Source of the DNA: Cypionkella sp.
Lineage (GTDB): Bacteria; Pseudomonadota; Alphaproteobacteria; Rhodobacterales; Rhodobacteraceae
Direction: 5' to 3'
NCBI GenBank assembly: GCA_023255415.1
Contig: JALRIN010000012.1
Span: 3,900 to 67,899 of the forward strand
DNA length: 64,000 nucleotides
Within the stretch, counting starts at the first letter, position 1. Each line of letters starts with the position of its first letter. Below the pieces are notes generated by a model. That model searched no databases and had not been told where the DNA came from. It worked only from the letters and a program-made list of their open reading frames with translations. Below, piece after piece: positions 32,798 through 42,029 of the stretch. The translations under genes were made by a program, and so were the position numbers.

Positions 32798-34374
32798 GCC
32801 CAATCGCCCAGCAGCACATTGCGGGTCACCTGTTCGACGCTGCGGTCTTGCGCGATCAGACCTGCCACCCACTCACAAGAGCCTGCGTTGAACACCGCGC
32901 CCGCGCCGCGGCGGTAGTCGGCGATGCAGCCATTGCCGCGCGTGGTGCGGCCAAGGGTTTCGGCGCTGAGCCCGCCATAAAGCCGCAGCGCCAGATCCTC
33001 GGCATCGCCCGCGCCGATGAACAGGTCGCGGTCATGCGGGCCGGTGGCATGCGACAGCGTGGTGGCAGGCGACAGCCCGATGATGGTCAGATCGCCTTGC
33101 AAGCCGCTGCCGGCGGCGGCAAAGGGCAGGCCCTGGGTCATGGTGTAATCGATGCCGTCGACCTCATAGGCAAAGATCCTGGCGGCAGCGCCCAGCACAT
33201 CGCCATAGCCAAGGCCAGTGTCGCGCAGCGCCCAATGCTCGGGGCGGTAGATTGCAAAGCCGCCCGAGCCATGTGCGGCGCAGCGGCTCCATCCGGCATA
33301 GACGCCTGCCGCACCCGTCAGCCCCAGGGTGGCGGTGGCAGGGCGCCCGACACGCGGGTGGTCCCAATAGCTGGTCAGGCGGGTGCTGTCTGCCTGTGGG
33401 TCTTCGGCCTCGGCGCGGGATTTGAAGCAGGTCTGGGTGGTCAGATCATCCGAAAGCCGGGTTTGCCAAAAGAAATTGCCGGCAAAGCGCGCCAGTTTGC
33501 CGCCCGCATCCAGCCATGCCTCGAGATGGTCGCGCATTTCCCATGTCCAATATTCGTCATGGCCAACGATCAGCGCGCGGTCGTAGCCTGCCAGCGCATC
33601 GGGGTCGCGGTGCAGATCGTGCTGGGTGGTATAGTCGAGCGCAATGCCTTGGGCTTCGCACCAAAGCGCAAAGGGGCGCTCGAACGCGGCCCAGCCCGAG
33701 GAGGCGTATTTCTTGGAAATGCCGCGCGCACGGGCATAGTCCATATGCGGATAGCGTGGCCGGCTGAGCAGGGGCGAGGCATGCGGGATGCGCGGCGCGC
33801 CTTTGGGCCAGCGCACAAAGCCTTCGGCCCAGGGCCGGTGCAGGCTGACATGTGGTGCGAAATCGGCGCGGGCGGGGCCGGTGATGCCTTGGTAGTGGTT
33901 AGAGCCGCCCCAATCATTATAGGCGCACCATGTGCCTGTGCTAAGCACCATCACGATGCGGGCGGCAGGCTTGCTTGCGCGCAGCACAAACATCCCCTGC
34001 GAGGCATGGCCGTCGATGCAGAGCGAAACGGTATAGACCCCGCTGTGCCAGTCGGGCGGGATTTGCAGGGCAAAGGCCTCGGGCCAGTTGCAGCCGCGCT
34101 CTGAGCAATCTTCGGGCGTGGCGGCAAAGCGGGTGGCGATCTGACGGTCCACCACCACTTGCGGGGTCAGCCCATCGCGCGCAATCACCAGATGCGCGTG
34201 ATCGCTTGAGGCGCAGACATGCAGCCGCAGTGTGTCACCCGGCGCATAGGACAGCGCATCGCTATAGCCCCAGACTTGCGGGCAGGCAGGGTCATTGCTG
34301 GCCGTTTGGTAATAATGGCCGGTCACCGCCGAGCCATCATCATAGGGGCCAGCGGTGAAAAACCGCGCTAACAT
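32794..34374 (-). CDS. N,N-dimethylformamidase large-subunit-like protein
   Basis: 526 aa from the ATG at 34372-34374, inside the end of the gap gene (7-nt overlap). The sequence matches the C-terminal two-thirds of the DMF hydrolase beta subunit family: STGTWCAYNDWGGSNHY, RPRYPHMDYARA, VGHDEYWTWEMRDHLEAWLDAGGKLARFAGNFFWQTRL, ending in FNAGSCEWVAGL. The characterised large subunit is about 760 aa and needs a small subunit; here the protein is shorter and no small-subunit gene is adjacent. It probably hydrolyses an amide or has a carbohydrate-active or other role; the true substrate is unknown. Translational coupling to a GAPDH gene is unusual. Confidence 0.75.
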   Translation of the reverse strand: MLARFFTAGPYDDGSAVTGHYYQTASNDPACPQVWGYSDALSYAPGDTLRLHVCASSDHAHLVIARDGLTPQVVVDRQIATRFAATPEDCSERGCNWPEAFALQIPPDWHSGVYTVSLCIDGHASQGMFVLRASKPAARIVMVLSTGTWCAYNDWGGSNHYQGITGPARADFAPHVSLHRPWAEGFVRWPKGAPRIPHASPLLSRPRYPHMDYARARGISKKYASSGWAAFERPFALWCEAQGIALDYTTQHDLHRDPDALAGYDRALIVGHDEYWTWEMRDHLEAWLDAGGKLARFAGNFFWQTRLSDDLTTQTCFKSRAEAEDPQADSTRLTSYWDHPRVGRPATATLGLTGAAGVYAGWSRCAAHGSGGFAIYRPEHWALRDTGLGYGDVLGAAARIFAYEVDGIDYTMTQGLPFAAAGSGLQGDLTIIGLSPATTLSHATGPHDRDLFIGAGDAEDLALRLYGGLSAETLGRTTRGNGCIADYRRGAGAVFNAGSCEWVAGLIAQDRSVEQVTRNVLLGDWA

Positions 34375-35342
34375 GCCGCCATCCGGCGCGCGACGTCGAG
34401 CATGCGGTTGGAAAAGCCCCATTCGTTGTCATACCAGCCAAACACCCGCAGCATGCCGCCTTTGGTGACGCGGGTTTCGGGCAGGGCCATGATCACGCTT
34501 TCGGGGCGCGCGCGCAGATCGGTCGAGACCAGCGGCTTTTGCGTGGTGCCGATCACCCCGCCTGCGGTGGCAAGGGCTGCGTTGACGGCTGCAGCACTTG
34601 CGGGCCTTTCGGTCATCACCGCCAGATCGACGGCCGAGACCGAGGCCGTGGGCACGCGCACCGCCGAGGCTTCGATCCTGCCTGCGATCTGTGGCAGAAC
34701 CAGATCCAGCAAGCGTTGGGCCGAGGTGGTGGTGGGCACCATCGACAGCGCCGCCGCGCGCGAGCGGGCATAGTCGGCGGCAGGGGCGTCAACGGTGGGC
34801 TGCGATCCGGTATAGCAGTGGATCGTTGTCATCGACCCCGTCACCACGCCCCAGTTTTCATCGATCAGCCGCACCAAGGGGGCCAGCGCATTGGTGGTGC
34901 AAGAGGCGTTCGAGACGATCTTTTGGCCCCGAAGCTCGGCCTCATTAGCGCCCAGAACCACGGTCAGATCAGCGGCCTTCGAGGGCCCCGAGATCAGCAC
35001 CGCGCGCGCACCTGCCCGAAGCCCACGGGTGGCCATTTCGCGGGCATCGGCGCGGCCAGTGCATTCCAGCACCACATCGACGCCTTTCAGTTCTAGCCCC
35101 GAGATATCAGCGCTGCGGTGCAAAGCAATGGCGCGCCCGTCGATCACCAGCGCGCCATCTTGCAGCCGCACATCGCCGTGCCAGACGCCAAAGACGGAAT
35201 CGAATTCAAACAGATAGGCGCACATCTCGGCGGCGGCGATGTCATTGATGCCGGCGATTTCAATATCTGTCGCGCCACCCAGCAGCGCTGCGCGCAAAAC
35301 CGAGCGGCCAATGCGACCAAAGCCGTTGATAAAGATGCGCAT
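34368..35342 (-). CDS. gap: Glyceraldehyde-3-phosphate dehydrogenase family protein
   Basis: 324 aa from the ATG at 35340-35342 (GGAG upstream). NAD-binding start MRIFINGFGRIGRSVLRAAL, catalytic Cys in SNASCTTNALAPL (about residue 150), HCYTGSQPTVDAP and the C-terminal WYDNEWGFSNRML. The catalytic set (Cys and the His of the ...HCYTG block) is intact, so it should be active on glyceraldehyde 3-phosphate or erythrose 4-phosphate. The coenzyme-specificity region GINDIAA is NAD-type (Asp33 equivalent). It is a little shorter than standard GapA (about 333). Not in a glycolytic operon; overlaps the dimethylformamidase-like gene. It may be a second gap copy. Confidence 0.88.
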   Translation of the reverse strand: MRIFINGFGRIGRSVLRAALLGGATDIEIAGINDIAAAEMCAYLFEFDSVFGVWHGDVRLQDGALVIDGRAIALHRSADISGLELKGVDVVLECTGRADAREMATRGLRAGARAVLISGPSKAADLTVVLGANEAELRGQKIVSNASCTTNALAPLVRLIDENWGVVTGSMTTIHCYTGSQPTVDAPAADYARSRAAALSMVPTTTSAQRLLDLVLPQIAGRIEASAVRVPTASVSAVDLAVMTERPASAAAVNAALATAGGVIGTTQKPLVSTDLRARPESVIMALPETRVTKGGMLRVFGWYDNEWGFSNRMLDVARRMAAC

Positions 35343-35442
35343 GGCGGGCTCCTGTGTTGCACCATGCAAAGCACGACGCGCCCAGCCTTTCAAGGCTTGT
35401 GCGGCGGTGGACCTATCGTTTGATCAAACGTGGAGCGCGGCC

Positions 35443-35823
35443 TTAGGCGCGCAGCGCATGCAGATGGGCGACAAGGCCCGCGTCCAGATGCAGGCGCGCC
35501 GCAAGCATCGCCAGATAGCCTTTTTCGGCGGCCCCCTCCGGGTCAACCGCCAAAAGCGAGGCGGCGTAGATTTCGGCGGCCTCGGCCTCGCTGCGGGCAA
35601 GGGCTGCGATCTGGTTGAAATCCAAGGGCGCGTCCAATTCGGCCTGGATCATCGCCTGGGCTTCGGGACCAAGGCCCAGCTGCGGCAGATGGGCGATGAT
35701 ATTGGCGCGCTCGGCAGGGGTGACTTGGCCGTCGGCCTTGGTGGCGGCGATCTGGCCGGCGCCTTGCTGGGTGGCGAAGGTCTTGGCCTCTGCAATCAAA
35801 GTCTGAAGAAAGGATTGCGACAT
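35443..35823 (-). CDS. TerB/DUF533-like protein
   Basis: 126-aa mostly helical cytoplasmic protein. The block TKADGQVTPAERANIIAHLPQLGLGPEAQAMIQAELDAPLDFNQIAALARSEAEAAEIYAASLLAVDP is the DUF533 (YebE) core, a relative of the TerB fold. The usual N-terminal Gly/Ala-rich leader with a membrane helix is missing, so this is a short form. Good AAGGAGG site before the ATG. Stand-alone gene. Function unknown; stress-linked in enterobacteria (YebE). Confidence 0.75.
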   Translation of the reverse strand: MSQSFLQTLIAEAKTFATQQGAGQIAATKADGQVTPAERANIIAHLPQLGLGPEAQAMIQAELDAPLDFNQIAALARSEAEAAEIYAASLLAVDPEGAAEKGYLAMLAARLHLDAGLVAHLHALRA

Positions 35824-35921
35824 GAAGGCCTCCTTTGGTGGGCTGTGCTGTCAATATGGGCAGGCGCCGGGCGTAAACAAGGCATGAGGCAGACTGCCGC
35901 ATCAGAGCAGCCCCCGCCCTA

Positions 35922-35953
35922 AAAACCGCCCCAGCACAGGCTGGGGCGGTTTT
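35922..35953. terminator. Bidirectional intrinsic terminator
   Basis: 14-bp arms AAAACCGCCCCAGC and GCTGGGGCGGTTTT around a 4-nt loop; T runs on both strands. It terminates the yjb-like operon on the minus strand. Confidence 0.88.
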
Positions 35954-35984
35954 CATCTGTTGGGCGGCAAGCGCCGTTTCTGGC

Positions 35985-36197
35985 TTAGTTGGTTCCGGTG
36001 GTGGAGTCGGAAATCGCAACGATTCCAGCGATAAGCACCAATGCGCCCAGAATTGACACGCTAGGAATGCCTCCCGCGCTGGCCACTGGGCCCGATTCAA
36101 CTTCGCCGCTGGTCACTGGACCCGAGGCAACTTGTGCGAGGGCTGCGGTCGAAGAAAGCGCAATTGCGGCCGCCAATACGAGAGCTGTCTTTTTCAT
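35985..36197 (-). CDS. YjbE-like small exported protein
   Basis: 70 aa from the ATG at 36195-36197 (GGAGA upstream). Signal peptide MKKTALVLAAAIALSSTAALAQ, then a Gly/Ser/Val-rich mature part with repeated VASGPVTSGEVESGPVAS and a C-terminal hydrophobic stretch (IPSVSILGALVLIAGIVAI) ending in DSTTGTN. E. coli YjbE, the first gene of the yjbEFGH exopolysaccharide operon, is likewise a tiny signal-peptide protein with a Ser/Thr/Gly-rich mature part. The match is by architecture and locus, not clear sequence identity. Lies downstream of the yjbF- and yjbH-like genes, the reverse of the E. coli order. Confidence 0.6.
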   Translation of the reverse strand: MKKTALVLAAAIALSSTAALAQVASGPVTSGEVESGPVASAGGIPSVSILGALVLIAGIVAISDSTTGTN

Positions 36198-36284
36198 ATC
36201 AATTCTCCAAATATAAATGTGTTCTAAGTTTAGCATACAGCTTTAGGCAAATCAGAAAAAGACTTTCCTGCCGTACAGGCGCAT

Positions 36285-36833
36285 TCATGGCGCGATTTTT
36301 GCATAACCCGCGCTATCCCCCAGCCATTGACGCGAATTTACCACCTTGCCGTGGCTGTCAAAGCTGAACTGGTTTCGAATCACCCGATTGGGGCTGGTGC
36401 AGGTCTCGTCCAGGCTTTGGCCTTTGCGCTGCAGGCTGCAGGCAAAGGTTTCGCGGCGCAGCGTGTCGGTGCCGTCGAGCAAGGTATAGCTGCGGCTGTG
36501 ATCGGCGCCGCTGCGCAGGGTCGCGAGCGAGGGTGCTTGGGCTGACATCAGATCAGGCCCAAAACCGCGGGTGCCAAGGATCACGCCATCGCGCAGAAAC
36601 ACTTGCGGGCCATCGGCTGCGGCGTAAATCGCGACGCCGTTCTGGCTTTCGACTTTGGCGATGGTCAGGATAATGTTGCGATTTTCCAAGGTCATCGACA
36701 GATGCGGCGCATCGGGCTTGGCGGCCACTTGCAAAGAGGCGGGGGCGACACCGCTGATGTTTGAGACCACAGCGCCGCAGCCTGCAAGCACTATCAGAGC
36801 CGCGAAAGCGGGGGTGAGGCGGGCTAGCATCAT
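36285..36833 (-). CDS. YjbF-family lipoprotein
   Basis: 182 aa from the ATG at 36831-36833, whose first bases overlap the yjbH stop (ATGA). Lipobox VLAGC with Cys19 gives an outer-membrane lipoprotein. The following domain (MTLENRNIILTIAKVESQNGVAIYAAADGPQVFLRDGVILGTRGFGPDLMSAQ) matches the YjbF/GfcB family that sits beside YjbH/GfcD in polysaccharide loci. Proposed role: helper of the outer-membrane polysaccharide export pore. The start choice follows coupling; the longer frame to 36851 would run into yjbH. Confidence 0.82.
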   Translation of the reverse strand: MMLARLTPAFAALIVLAGCGAVVSNISGVAPASLQVAAKPDAPHLSMTLENRNIILTIAKVESQNGVAIYAAADGPQVFLRDGVILGTRGFGPDLMSAQAPSLATLRSGADHSRSYTLLDGTDTLRRETFACSLQRKGQSLDETCTSPNRVIRNQFSFDSHGKVVNSRQWLGDSAGYAKIAP

Positions 36834-38929
36834 TTCCAAAATCTTCCCCAAGCCGCGTCAAGTTCGCTTTGCTGGTTGCGGCTGATGGTTTCATAAAGCC
36901 GGTCGTTGACCCGCAGCCTGGCCCCCCCGTCGCGGGTGATCGGGCGCAGAACCGCGCCTGTGGATTTCTGGGTCGGACGGCCGATAAACCAAGCCAGCGG
37001 CAGGTCGATGCGGATGCCCTTGTCAAACGAGCCTTCGCCAAATTCCTTGGCCGACATGCTGGTTTTGGTGACAAAAGCCCCGACCCGCATGCCATTGGCA
37101 AATTCACGGTCCAGCGACAGCGTTGCGCCCAAATCTCCCGCCAGATAGCGCCCGACATCCAGTTGTGCCTGATAGCCGTTGCGCAAATCATAATAGGCCG
37201 AGATATGGCCGGTCAGGCTGCTATAGCTTTGCAGGCCAAAGCGCTGATTGAAATCGCGTTGTTTGACGTAGTTCAGCTCAAGCCCCAAGGCATAGGGTTT
37301 GTTGACCTGCTGCCACAGCACCTCGGTTGAGAGGCCGGCATACATCGCCTCGAGGTAGCCAGCCGTGACGCGGGTATAAAGGCTGGAGGTTGGCTTGGCA
37401 TACCAGGCAAGGGTCAGGCTTTCCAAGGCAGGGTCGCCTTGGGTAGCGTAAAGCGCTGCATCGCTGCGGACTTTGTGGCGGGCGATGGAATTGGACAGGC
37501 GTTTGCTGTCGATTGTGCCCGCCAGTTTCTTGGTCATAGCCCCCGAAACAAACAGCCCCGGCGCGATGTCATAGCGCCCCGAAAGCCGCAGGCCCAGATC
37601 GGCCTGAAGCGGCGCGTTGGGGTCAAAAAGCGAGGTCGCGACATAGGGCGCAAAGCCGTAGGTCAGCTTTGGATAAAGCCCCTCGCCGCGCAGCGCCTGG
37701 GCTGGGATCGGGCCAAGCGCTGGCAGGATCTCTGCGCGCGCACGGCTTTGGGCGGATTGGTCGGCGTCAAACTGCAGGTCTTCCAGATCGCTGCGGGCAA
37801 TCACCACTTTCGACAGGCCGACGCCTTGTTTCACCGGCACGATTTCAAAACGGCTGATGGATGCGGGCATGACAGTGGCCAAGGCGCGTGCGGCGCGGCC
37901 GATGGCTTGCGGCGCGTTGTCGATCTGGGTGTTGCGGATGCGCAATTCGGCTGTGGTGGCGGTGACGGCCAAAGCCTCGATCACGATGCCATCTGCGGCC
38001 AGGATCGCTTGGGTTTGATCGCGCAGCCGTTTCAGCTGTGACGGGTCGTCGAGGCTGGCTGCGCTCCAGCCTTGGGCGGCGGCACTGCTGCGCACCGGCA
38101 GCGGGCCGGGGCCGGCCTGGCCGCCGGTTGGGCTGCGGAAAGGATCCAGTTGAAAGCTGAGCGCAAAGCCGATCTGGCTGCCGTAAAGCGAATAGACCCC
38201 CAGTTTGGCGCCGCTCTTGGTGTGATATTCGGCACCAAAGTTGATCGGACTGCTGCGGTCAAAGCTTTTGCGCAGGCCAGATTCCAAGCTATAGGCATCC
38301 GAGGAATATTCGGCCTTCAGGCTGATTTTATCGCTGACGGCATATTCAAGCCCGCCAAAGGGGGCGATATCGCCCTTGAACCATTCCCCCGTGCGCAGAT
38401 TGCCGCCCAAGCCCACCGCGACGCGTGAGCGCGCGCCAAAGGGCGCACCGATTGCGTTATAGCTGCCCAAGCGGCCCCAGCCGAGGCCTGCGGTGAGCTT
38501 CAGCTTTGGCCCCAGGGATTTGGTTGCGACGATATATTCGCCGGAAAACACGCCTGTGCCAATAAAATCCTGCATGCCGAGGGTCAGATTTGGCAGGTAG
38601 CGGCCTTCGCTGATCAGCTTGTAGCGCAGATCAAAGCTGCGGTCGTAAAGCGTGCTGGGCGCGGTGCGAGATCCCCAATGTTCGATGCTGGAATAACGAA
38701 AGCTGCCCGAAAGCCGCGGTGTGATCTGAAAGCTGAGCGTGGTGCGGCCGGTTGGGCCAAACTGCGAGCGGGCGATGCTGAGCGTGCCATCGCTTTGCTG
38801 ATCTGCGCTGGGCATATCAATCAACCCTGTCACGCCGTACATCGACAAAGACAGCGGTGTCTCGGCCAAGCTGGGGTGCGCGACCATTGCGCCAAGCGCC
38901 ATGCAAAGGACTGTCTTATGAAATGTCAT
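36830..38929 (-). CDS. YjbH/GfcD-family outer-membrane polysaccharide protein
   Basis: 699 aa with a signal peptide (about 1-24, ends SLAE). N-terminal MYGVTGLIDMPSADQQSDGTLSIARSQFGPTGRTTLSFQITPRLSGSFRYS is the YjbH signature; two beta-barrel-like halves (about 25-250 and 420-690) flank a periplasmic segment (about 270-400). The C-terminal block GPFVTKTSMSAKEFGEGSFDKGIRI... and ...RLYETISRNQQSELDAAWGRFWK agrees with the family. GfcD/YjbH form large double-barrel pores in O-antigen capsule and EPS secretion. Coupled to the yjbF-like gene; no yjbG (GfcC) homologue is visible between them. Confidence 0.85.
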   Translation of the reverse strand: MTFHKTVLCMALGAMVAHPSLAETPLSLSMYGVTGLIDMPSADQQSDGTLSIARSQFGPTGRTTLSFQITPRLSGSFRYSSIEHWGSRTAPSTLYDRSFDLRYKLISEGRYLPNLTLGMQDFIGTGVFSGEYIVATKSLGPKLKLTAGLGWGRLGSYNAIGAPFGARSRVAVGLGGNLRTGEWFKGDIAPFGGLEYAVSDKISLKAEYSSDAYSLESGLRKSFDRSSPINFGAEYHTKSGAKLGVYSLYGSQIGFALSFQLDPFRSPTGGQAGPGPLPVRSSAAAQGWSAASLDDPSQLKRLRDQTQAILAADGIVIEALAVTATTAELRIRNTQIDNAPQAIGRAARALATVMPASISRFEIVPVKQGVGLSKVVIARSDLEDLQFDADQSAQSRARAEILPALGPIPAQALRGEGLYPKLTYGFAPYVATSLFDPNAPLQADLGLRLSGRYDIAPGLFVSGAMTKKLAGTIDSKRLSNSIARHKVRSDAALYATQGDPALESLTLAWYAKPTSSLYTRVTAGYLEAMYAGLSTEVLWQQVNKPYALGLELNYVKQRDFNQRFGLQSYSSLTGHISAYYDLRNGYQAQLDVGRYLAGDLGATLSLDREFANGMRVGAFVTKTSMSAKEFGEGSFDKGIRIDLPLAWFIGRPTQKSTGAVLRPITRDGGARLRVNDRLYETISRNQQSELDAAWGRFWK

Positions 38930-39165
38930 CAAGCGCCTTGTGAAAATTTAGTATATCTTAAATCTATCCCTGAACCCTAGCCGATCAAAGCCGCGCTGGC
39001 CACCGATGGTTTCACAATCCTTGTGGTCGCGGCGTTTGTGTCACGGCTTTTGCCGCAGCGCGCGCTGATCTTAGCCGCTGTTAACCGCTTATTTGTAGCT
39101 TGCCTTTCCGAAGCGCCCGCGAGCCGTGGCGGGCGAGGCTGCAGCAAAAGGGGCAAGGACTCGCG

Positions 39166-41454
39166 ATGAATAAGGCAATTACCCAAGGTTTGGTTCTGAT
39201 GCCGCCGCCCTTTGTGGCGGGGTTGGATCTGTGGTCGCGCGAAGATGGCGCGCCGGGGCAGGGCAGTTATGACAATGTTGCCACTGCGGCCTTTGTGCCT
39301 GCCGATCAGGATTTTGGCGGCTGTCTGGAGCTGATGAAGACCACCTCGGTGCAAAAGCTGCGCTGTTTTCAGCAAATTCCCTATCTGCCGGGGATGTATT
39401 TGCGCGTTACCACCCGCGTCAAGGCGATCAGCGGTGCGCTGCCTGCGGTGCGCATTGCGGGCTGGGCGGGCAATTCGGCGGGGGCGAATGTCGCCTCTGC
39501 CGCGCAGCAGGGGCCAAGCGTGCAACTGACCGGCTATGGCAAGGCGGTGACGATTTCGGCGATCATCGGTTCGGGCAACCGCGCGGGGGTCAATATGAGC
39601 TGGGGCTTGGCGCCGGTTTTCGGCCACTTTGGGCTTGATCTGACCGGCGCCACTGGCGGCGTGGTGCGGATCGAGGATTTCACCATCGAGGATGTCACCT
39701 CGGTGTTTCATGACGAGATGTTCAATTGGGTCGATGTGCGCGATTATGGTGCGATTGGGGATGGGGTGAGCGACGACCGCGCCGCCTTCGAGGCCGCAGA
39801 TACCGCTGCCAATGGCAAAACCGTGATCGTCTCGCCGGGCAATTATTACATCGGGTCGCATCTGACCTTTGACAATCCGGTCAAGTTTGAAGGCGTGATC
39901 ACCATGCCTGATGCGATGCGGCTGGCCTGCACGCGCAACTATGATCTGGACACCTATGCCGCCGCCTTTGGGTCCGAGCTGACCGGGTTTAAAAAGGCCC
40001 TGCAAGCGCTGTTTTATTTCACCGATCACAATATGCTGGATCTGGGCGGGCGGCGGATCGAGCTGACCGAGCCTTTGGATATTGCGGCTTTGTCGGGCCT
40101 TAGCAGCTTTACCCAGCGTCGCGTGATGTCAAACGGCACGCTTGTGGCGCTGGCTAGTGCGGCCTGGGGGCTGACCACGGCCACCGCGACGGCCACCTAT
40201 GCGCCCAGCAACGTCTATGATCTGACCGGCGTCAGTAATATCGGCACGATTCCGGTGGGGGCTTTGGTGACGGGAACGGGGGTTGGGCGCGAGGTTTACG
40301 TGCGTTCAAAAAACACCGCGACCAACACGCTGACCCTAAGCCAGCCGCTGTGGGGCGGGGCGGGCACCCGCAGCTATAGCTTTACGCGGTTCAAATATAT
40401 GTTGGATTTCTCGGGCTTTAGCAACATCTCGCGCTTTGAGATGCACAATATCGAATTCAGCTGCGGATCCTTGGCCAGCGCGGTTTTCTTGGGCGATACC
40501 GGCGCGGTTATGGTGATGAATGATTGCGCCTTTAACCAGCCGAAAGACCGCGCGATCAGCTCGAAAGGCACGGGCTGTCAGGATTTGCACGTTGACCGCT
40601 GCCTGTTCTATTCCAGCGAGGAAGGGCTTTTGGTGCAAGATCGCAGCAGTGTCGCGATCAACACCAATGCCAATGACGTCAAGATCCGCAACAACCGGGC
40701 CTCGCGCTTTGCCCATTTCGCGGTGGTGGCAGGGCAGAGTACGGTTTTTGTCGGCAACCATTTCTTTGGCGGCGATGGCGCCGATGTTGGCGTGCGCAAA
40801 GCCGGGGTGGTGCTGACCTATCCCAATTCGAAGACCTATTTTACCGGAAATTACATCGACAATTCCTTTATTGAACTAAGCAATGAACACGATGCCTTTC
40901 CCGACTTTTCCAGCGAATACACCTTTGGCGCGGTGACGATCACCGGCAATATCTTTATTTGCCAGCATTGCGCGCCGTGGTTTGCCTATATTGTGGTCAC
41001 CCCGCGCGGGCCGGGGCATTCGATCAGCGGGCTGAATGTCACCAGCAATGTGTTCTCGGCGCGGCAAGGCAATATTGATCGGGTGGACAATGTGGATACC
41101 AGCTATGCCAGCCTGAGCTATACCTCGTTCAAGAACATCAACTTTCGCGACAACAGCTTTAACGGCGTGGTGACGCGGTCGTTAAGCCCTTTGTATCTGG
41201 AACATGTGCAAAGCACGGCCTCGACCACTTGGACGGTGGATACGGCGGGGCAACTGCCCTTTGCCGGGCGGGCGCGCAATTTGGTTTCGGTGGTGGCAGA
41301 GGGGGCGATCACCACGGCCAGCGGGGCGGTGCAATGGGTGACGCCCTATTGCGAGGTGGAACAAAGCACCGGCGCGCAAAGCGTCAATCTGAAATGGCCC
41401 GTGGCGGTGAAGGGGCGGGTGCAGGCGACGATCCGCTGCGATAACCCGGCCTAA
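39166..41454 (+). CDS. Right-handed parallel beta-helix (pectate-lyase-superfamily) protein
   Basis: 762 aa from the ATG at 39166 (AAGGA 7 nt upstream). N-terminal about 1-180 is a beta-sandwich-like carbohydrate-binding or capping region (GLDLWSREDGAPGQGSYDN...). FNWVDVRDYGAIGDGVSDDRAAFEAAD (about 190-215) is the Pectate_lyase_3 opening motif. Parallel beta-helix coils follow (about 220-690), with Asn-rich turns such as NDVKIRNNRASRFAHF. No signal peptide. It looks like a phage-tailspike or EPS-depolymerase/epimerase type enzyme. It is divergent from the yjbH-like gene, so a role in modifying the exported polysaccharide is likely. Substrate unknown. Confidence 0.82.
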   Translation: MNKAITQGLVLMPPPFVAGLDLWSREDGAPGQGSYDNVATAAFVPADQDFGGCLELMKTTSVQKLRCFQQIPYLPGMYLRVTTRVKAISGALPAVRIAGWAGNSAGANVASAAQQGPSVQLTGYGKAVTISAIIGSGNRAGVNMSWGLAPVFGHFGLDLTGATGGVVRIEDFTIEDVTSVFHDEMFNWVDVRDYGAIGDGVSDDRAAFEAADTAANGKTVIVSPGNYYIGSHLTFDNPVKFEGVITMPDAMRLACTRNYDLDTYAAAFGSELTGFKKALQALFYFTDHNMLDLGGRRIELTEPLDIAALSGLSSFTQRRVMSNGTLVALASAAWGLTTATATATYAPSNVYDLTGVSNIGTIPVGALVTGTGVGREVYVRSKNTATNTLTLSQPLWGGAGTRSYSFTRFKYMLDFSGFSNISRFEMHNIEFSCGSLASAVFLGDTGAVMVMNDCAFNQPKDRAISSKGTGCQDLHVDRCLFYSSEEGLLVQDRSSVAINTNANDVKIRNNRASRFAHFAVVAGQSTVFVGNHFFGGDGADVGVRKAGVVLTYPNSKTYFTGNYIDNSFIELSNEHDAFPDFSSEYTFGAVTITGNIFICQHCAPWFAYIVVTPRGPGHSISGLNVTSNVFSARQGNIDRVDNVDTSYASLSYTSFKNINFRDNSFNGVVTRSLSPLYLEHVQSTASTTWTVDTAGQLPFAGRARNLVSVVAEGAITTASGAVQWVTPYCEVEQSTGAQSVNLKWPVAVKGRVQATIRCDNPA

Positions 41455-41954
41455 AGCAGATCGGCTGCGCTAAGGTGAAAGGCGCGCGCAAAGCCTGCGT
41501 TCAAAAGTGCAGAGACCGGGTGCAGCCGCACAAAGCTGAAATCGGCGAAATCGATGTAAAGGGCTGCCTTGGGGTGGCCCTTTAGCCATTCTGCCCGCAG
41601 GCCCGCGCGGCTTGGGTCGTTGGCTGTGATAAACTCGGCGCGGGCGCGCAGCATCAGGCGCGGATGCGTCAGGGCATCGCCGCGCGCGCCGACCTCGCCC
41701 AGCATCACCGCGCAATCGGGATGCGCGCGCAGCGCCGCCACATGCGGCGCCAGTGCCGAGATCAGTGTCAGCGGCCCGCCTTCGGGGGCCAGACCAAAGC
41801 CGATGCGGCTGATCCCCGGGGTTAGCGTCTCTGGGTCGGTCCAAGCCAAAGCGGCGTGGTTTGCCCCCGCCAGCAGCGCCCGGGCTTGGGCGCGTGCGGC
41901 GTCATCTGCGGCGGAAACCGGGTCGGGGCGCGGGGGGGCGGAATTTGCGGACAT
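41451..41954 (-). CDS. Pyridoxamine 5'-phosphate oxidase-like flavin/haem-binding protein
   Basis: 167 aa. SAADDAARAQARALLAGANHAALAWTDPETLTPGISRIGFG and GGPLTLISALAPHVAALRAHPDCAVMLGEVGARGDALTHPRLMLRARAEFI give the split-barrel PNPOx/HugZ fold; the C-terminal YIDFADFSFVRLHPVSALLNAGFARAFHL is the HugZ-type end. It could bind FMN or haem. Single-gene unit, convergent with the beta-helix gene (4-nt overlap) and divergent from the SulP gene. Exact activity unknown. Confidence 0.8.
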   Translation of the reverse strand: MSANSAPPRPDPVSAADDAARAQARALLAGANHAALAWTDPETLTPGISRIGFGLAPEGGPLTLISALAPHVAALRAHPDCAVMLGEVGARGDALTHPRLMLRARAEFITANDPSRAGLRAEWLKGHPKAALYIDFADFSFVRLHPVSALLNAGFARAFHLSAADLL

Positions 41955-42029
41955 GATTGCCTTGCGTGATGGCCTTGCTTGACGAATGCCCCTGAGAGGC
42001 GTTTGTGTAGGCCATATTAACAGGAACGC

